Assembly (NCBI GenBank): GCA_031216445.1
Contig: CM062205.1
Span: forward strand, 18,803,501-18,867,500
DNA length: 64,000 nt
Source: Lateolabrax maculatus
Taxonomy: Eukaryota > Chordata > Actinopteri > Acropomatiformes > Lateolabracidae
Direction: 5' to 3'
Below, in pieces: positions 62,336 through 64,000 of the stretch. Numbering within the stretch: the stretch's first letter is position 1; each line of letters opens with the position of its first letter. A program made the translations under genes and the position numbers. The notes under the pieces were generated by a model, which saw only the letters and a list, made by a program, of their open reading frames with translations, did not search any database and was not told the DNA's origin.

Positions 62336-64000
62336 CTACGGAAGCCCAGGAAACACGAAACTGTCAGAATCTGAGGAATAAATCCCAAGGGAAATCAGTT
62401 GCACTCTGATTGTTAAGGCCAACCTGCACGAACTGATAATTTCTCTGTACTTGGGAGGTTTAATAGTGCTGAATCTGCAAAAGGCCTGTTTTTTTAGGCC
62501 TGGTTGAACTACACGTGAGAGTTTGAAAGTCTCCCCAGTTGAGAGACAAAGTTAAAGCCCTGGCTTAATGGCTGGAGCTTTCTGATACTCGACCATCGCT
62601 GCAGCTGCCACACCTGCTGCCAGCAGCTGTCTCTCTAGACAAACTCACCCCACCAAGTCCTGCATCTTAAATTACAAAAATGCTTCATCTTAGTATCATT
62701 TTTCCAAGCCATTTATCTTCTGTGTATGACAGCCAAGGAGCAAGTCTTATGAAGAAAGTACTATAAGCCTCGTCTGATATGAGATTGTTTAATTTGCCTT
62801 ATTTTAGTTAAGATGATGAGCTCTGGTTGTGTAATATGGCAGACAAAATGTGCATAATGATAATCATAAAGCATTATTTTGAAATAAAACACATACTGCA
62901 GCATACACTTTGTATAAATTAATATTATGAATTTACTAACGCTTTAAAGATCAGTTATAGGCAATTAACAAAAATACCTATTAATAATACTACTATTATA
63001 CTATTGCCAGATAGTGAAAAATCCCTCTTCCTTTCCTTTCTATTAGGTTGTAATAGATTGATGTTACATCAATACTTGTGGGTTACACAAGCAGTGATGT
63101 AACCAGAGGCCATCAAGTCTGCAGTTATACACTGTTAATAACAAAAAAATTGGTCCAGATTCTCTGCAGGTTTTTCCAGAAGGTGAATCAATTAAACAAC
63201 TAAAAAGTCAGCTGTCCTGCTGGAAGAATTATTTGCTACCCGGCAACCCCAGAAAGTGTTCTTATTTATGTCTTATTACTGATTTATAAAGCATTAGTAA
63301 ATTATTCACTAATGCAGCCATTAGTTACTAACAGTATATAAATGGTGACTTATTAGACAATGGGACCAATAAATACCACAAACTTTACATAAAAAGCAGG
63401 CTGTCTGTACAACAAGGTTCAAATGGAGTTTCCTCTGGATAAGCTGTGTATATACTCCCGTATTATACAATGTAGTCATGGGTAAGCAATCCTCAGGAGA
63501 GCACAACCTCGTAACTTCCGTTCGTCTGGCTTCAAACACTCAAAGCAAACCCACCAAACCCGACTTCGATTCATCATTCTGCACACGGCGCGCAGGCATC
63601 TACGGTTATGCAACAAGCCTTCAAAACACTATTTGGTTACAGGGCATGATCCCGACATCAAGGAGGCAATCAATCCCATCATGCATCAGGATGAGGTTGG
63701 AAGATGGAAGAGGGCAAAGCGTGGTTAGACTAGATAACTGTGAAATGACAAGTATGCTCCAAAAAACAGATGACACGAGAGTGGGCGAGATGTCTGGGGA
63801 TTATAAATCTCTTCTTAAAACATATTATTACCTAACAGCCTTTGAACTGTATTATTTTAGTATTTAGTTACTATTTATTACCATTGCCTCTCCTAATGTC
63901 TGGATTTTAGTGATATGAACACTCACAGTCCAAGGTTAAGATTAAAATTTTACTAATTTTAATGTATCTATATGTTCATTCTTCATGATACAACAATACA
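62336..64000. other. Upstream TTBK2 intron or flank
   Basis: AT-rich sequence with no recognised exon, CpG island or repeat. The 129-codon open frame at 63478-63867 plus has no recognisable features. The TTBK2 promoter is probably beyond the window. Confidence 0.5.

Noticed and set aside
63478..63867. 129-codon plus-strand open frame near the right edge
   Set aside because: No similarity, domain or promoter recognised. Length is within chance expectation for this much sequence.

Overview
This window is vertebrate nuclear DNA, almost certainly from a ray-finned (probably percomorph) fish. Coding sequence is cut into short exons by GT-AG introns. The introns carry CA/TG microsatellites and copies of AT-rich interspersed repeats of a kind I associate with fish genomes. 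The three proteins match human orthologues clearly but with fish-level divergence. I see no bacterial genes, operons, CRISPR arrays, tRNA or rRNA genes, no intact transposon and no virus-like gene.

Three genes lie head-to-tail, all on the minus strand. Read 5'->3' on that strand (right to left in window coordinates) they are: TTBK2 (tau tubulin kinase 2; start codon 62241, stop 50437, 15 coding exons, 1,232 aa), CDAN1 (codanin-1; start 45187, stop 34599, 28 coding exons, 1,340 aa) and STARD9 (also KIF16A, a kinesin-3 with a START domain; start 33120, running off the left edge at base 1; 22 coding exons and 2,898 codons seen). I reconstructed every exon junction by hand. Reading phase is preserved across all of them, and the total lengths come out as whole codons.

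Layout: 1-6184 is one uninterrupted STARD9 exon. 6398-16755 holds the tail-proximal, FHA and motor exons. 16756-27223 is a 10.5 kb STARD9 intron without genes. 27224-33120 holds the first three STARD9 exons. About 33121-33420 is the STARD9 promoter area, and 33.7-34.6 kb is the CDAN1 3' UTR. 34599-45187 is CDAN1, followed by its GC-rich promoter. 45.3-46.5 kb is repeat-rich spacer and 46.5-50.4 kb is the likely TTBK2 3' UTR. 50437-62241 is TTBK2 coding. 62.3-64 kb is upstream TTBK2 intron or flank.

TTBK2 and STARD9 are both centrosome/cilium-associated proteins in mammals: TTBK2 licenses ciliogenesis and STARD9 maintains pericentriolar material. Codanin-1 controls the histone chaperone ASF1. 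The same three genes are neighbours on human 15q15, but as I recall human STARD9 faces the opposite way. The points most worth checking are the orientation change, a GC-AG intron in CDAN1, TG microsatellites placed close to 3' splice sites, and the dispersed repeat family. I did not find a credible undescribed biological system here.
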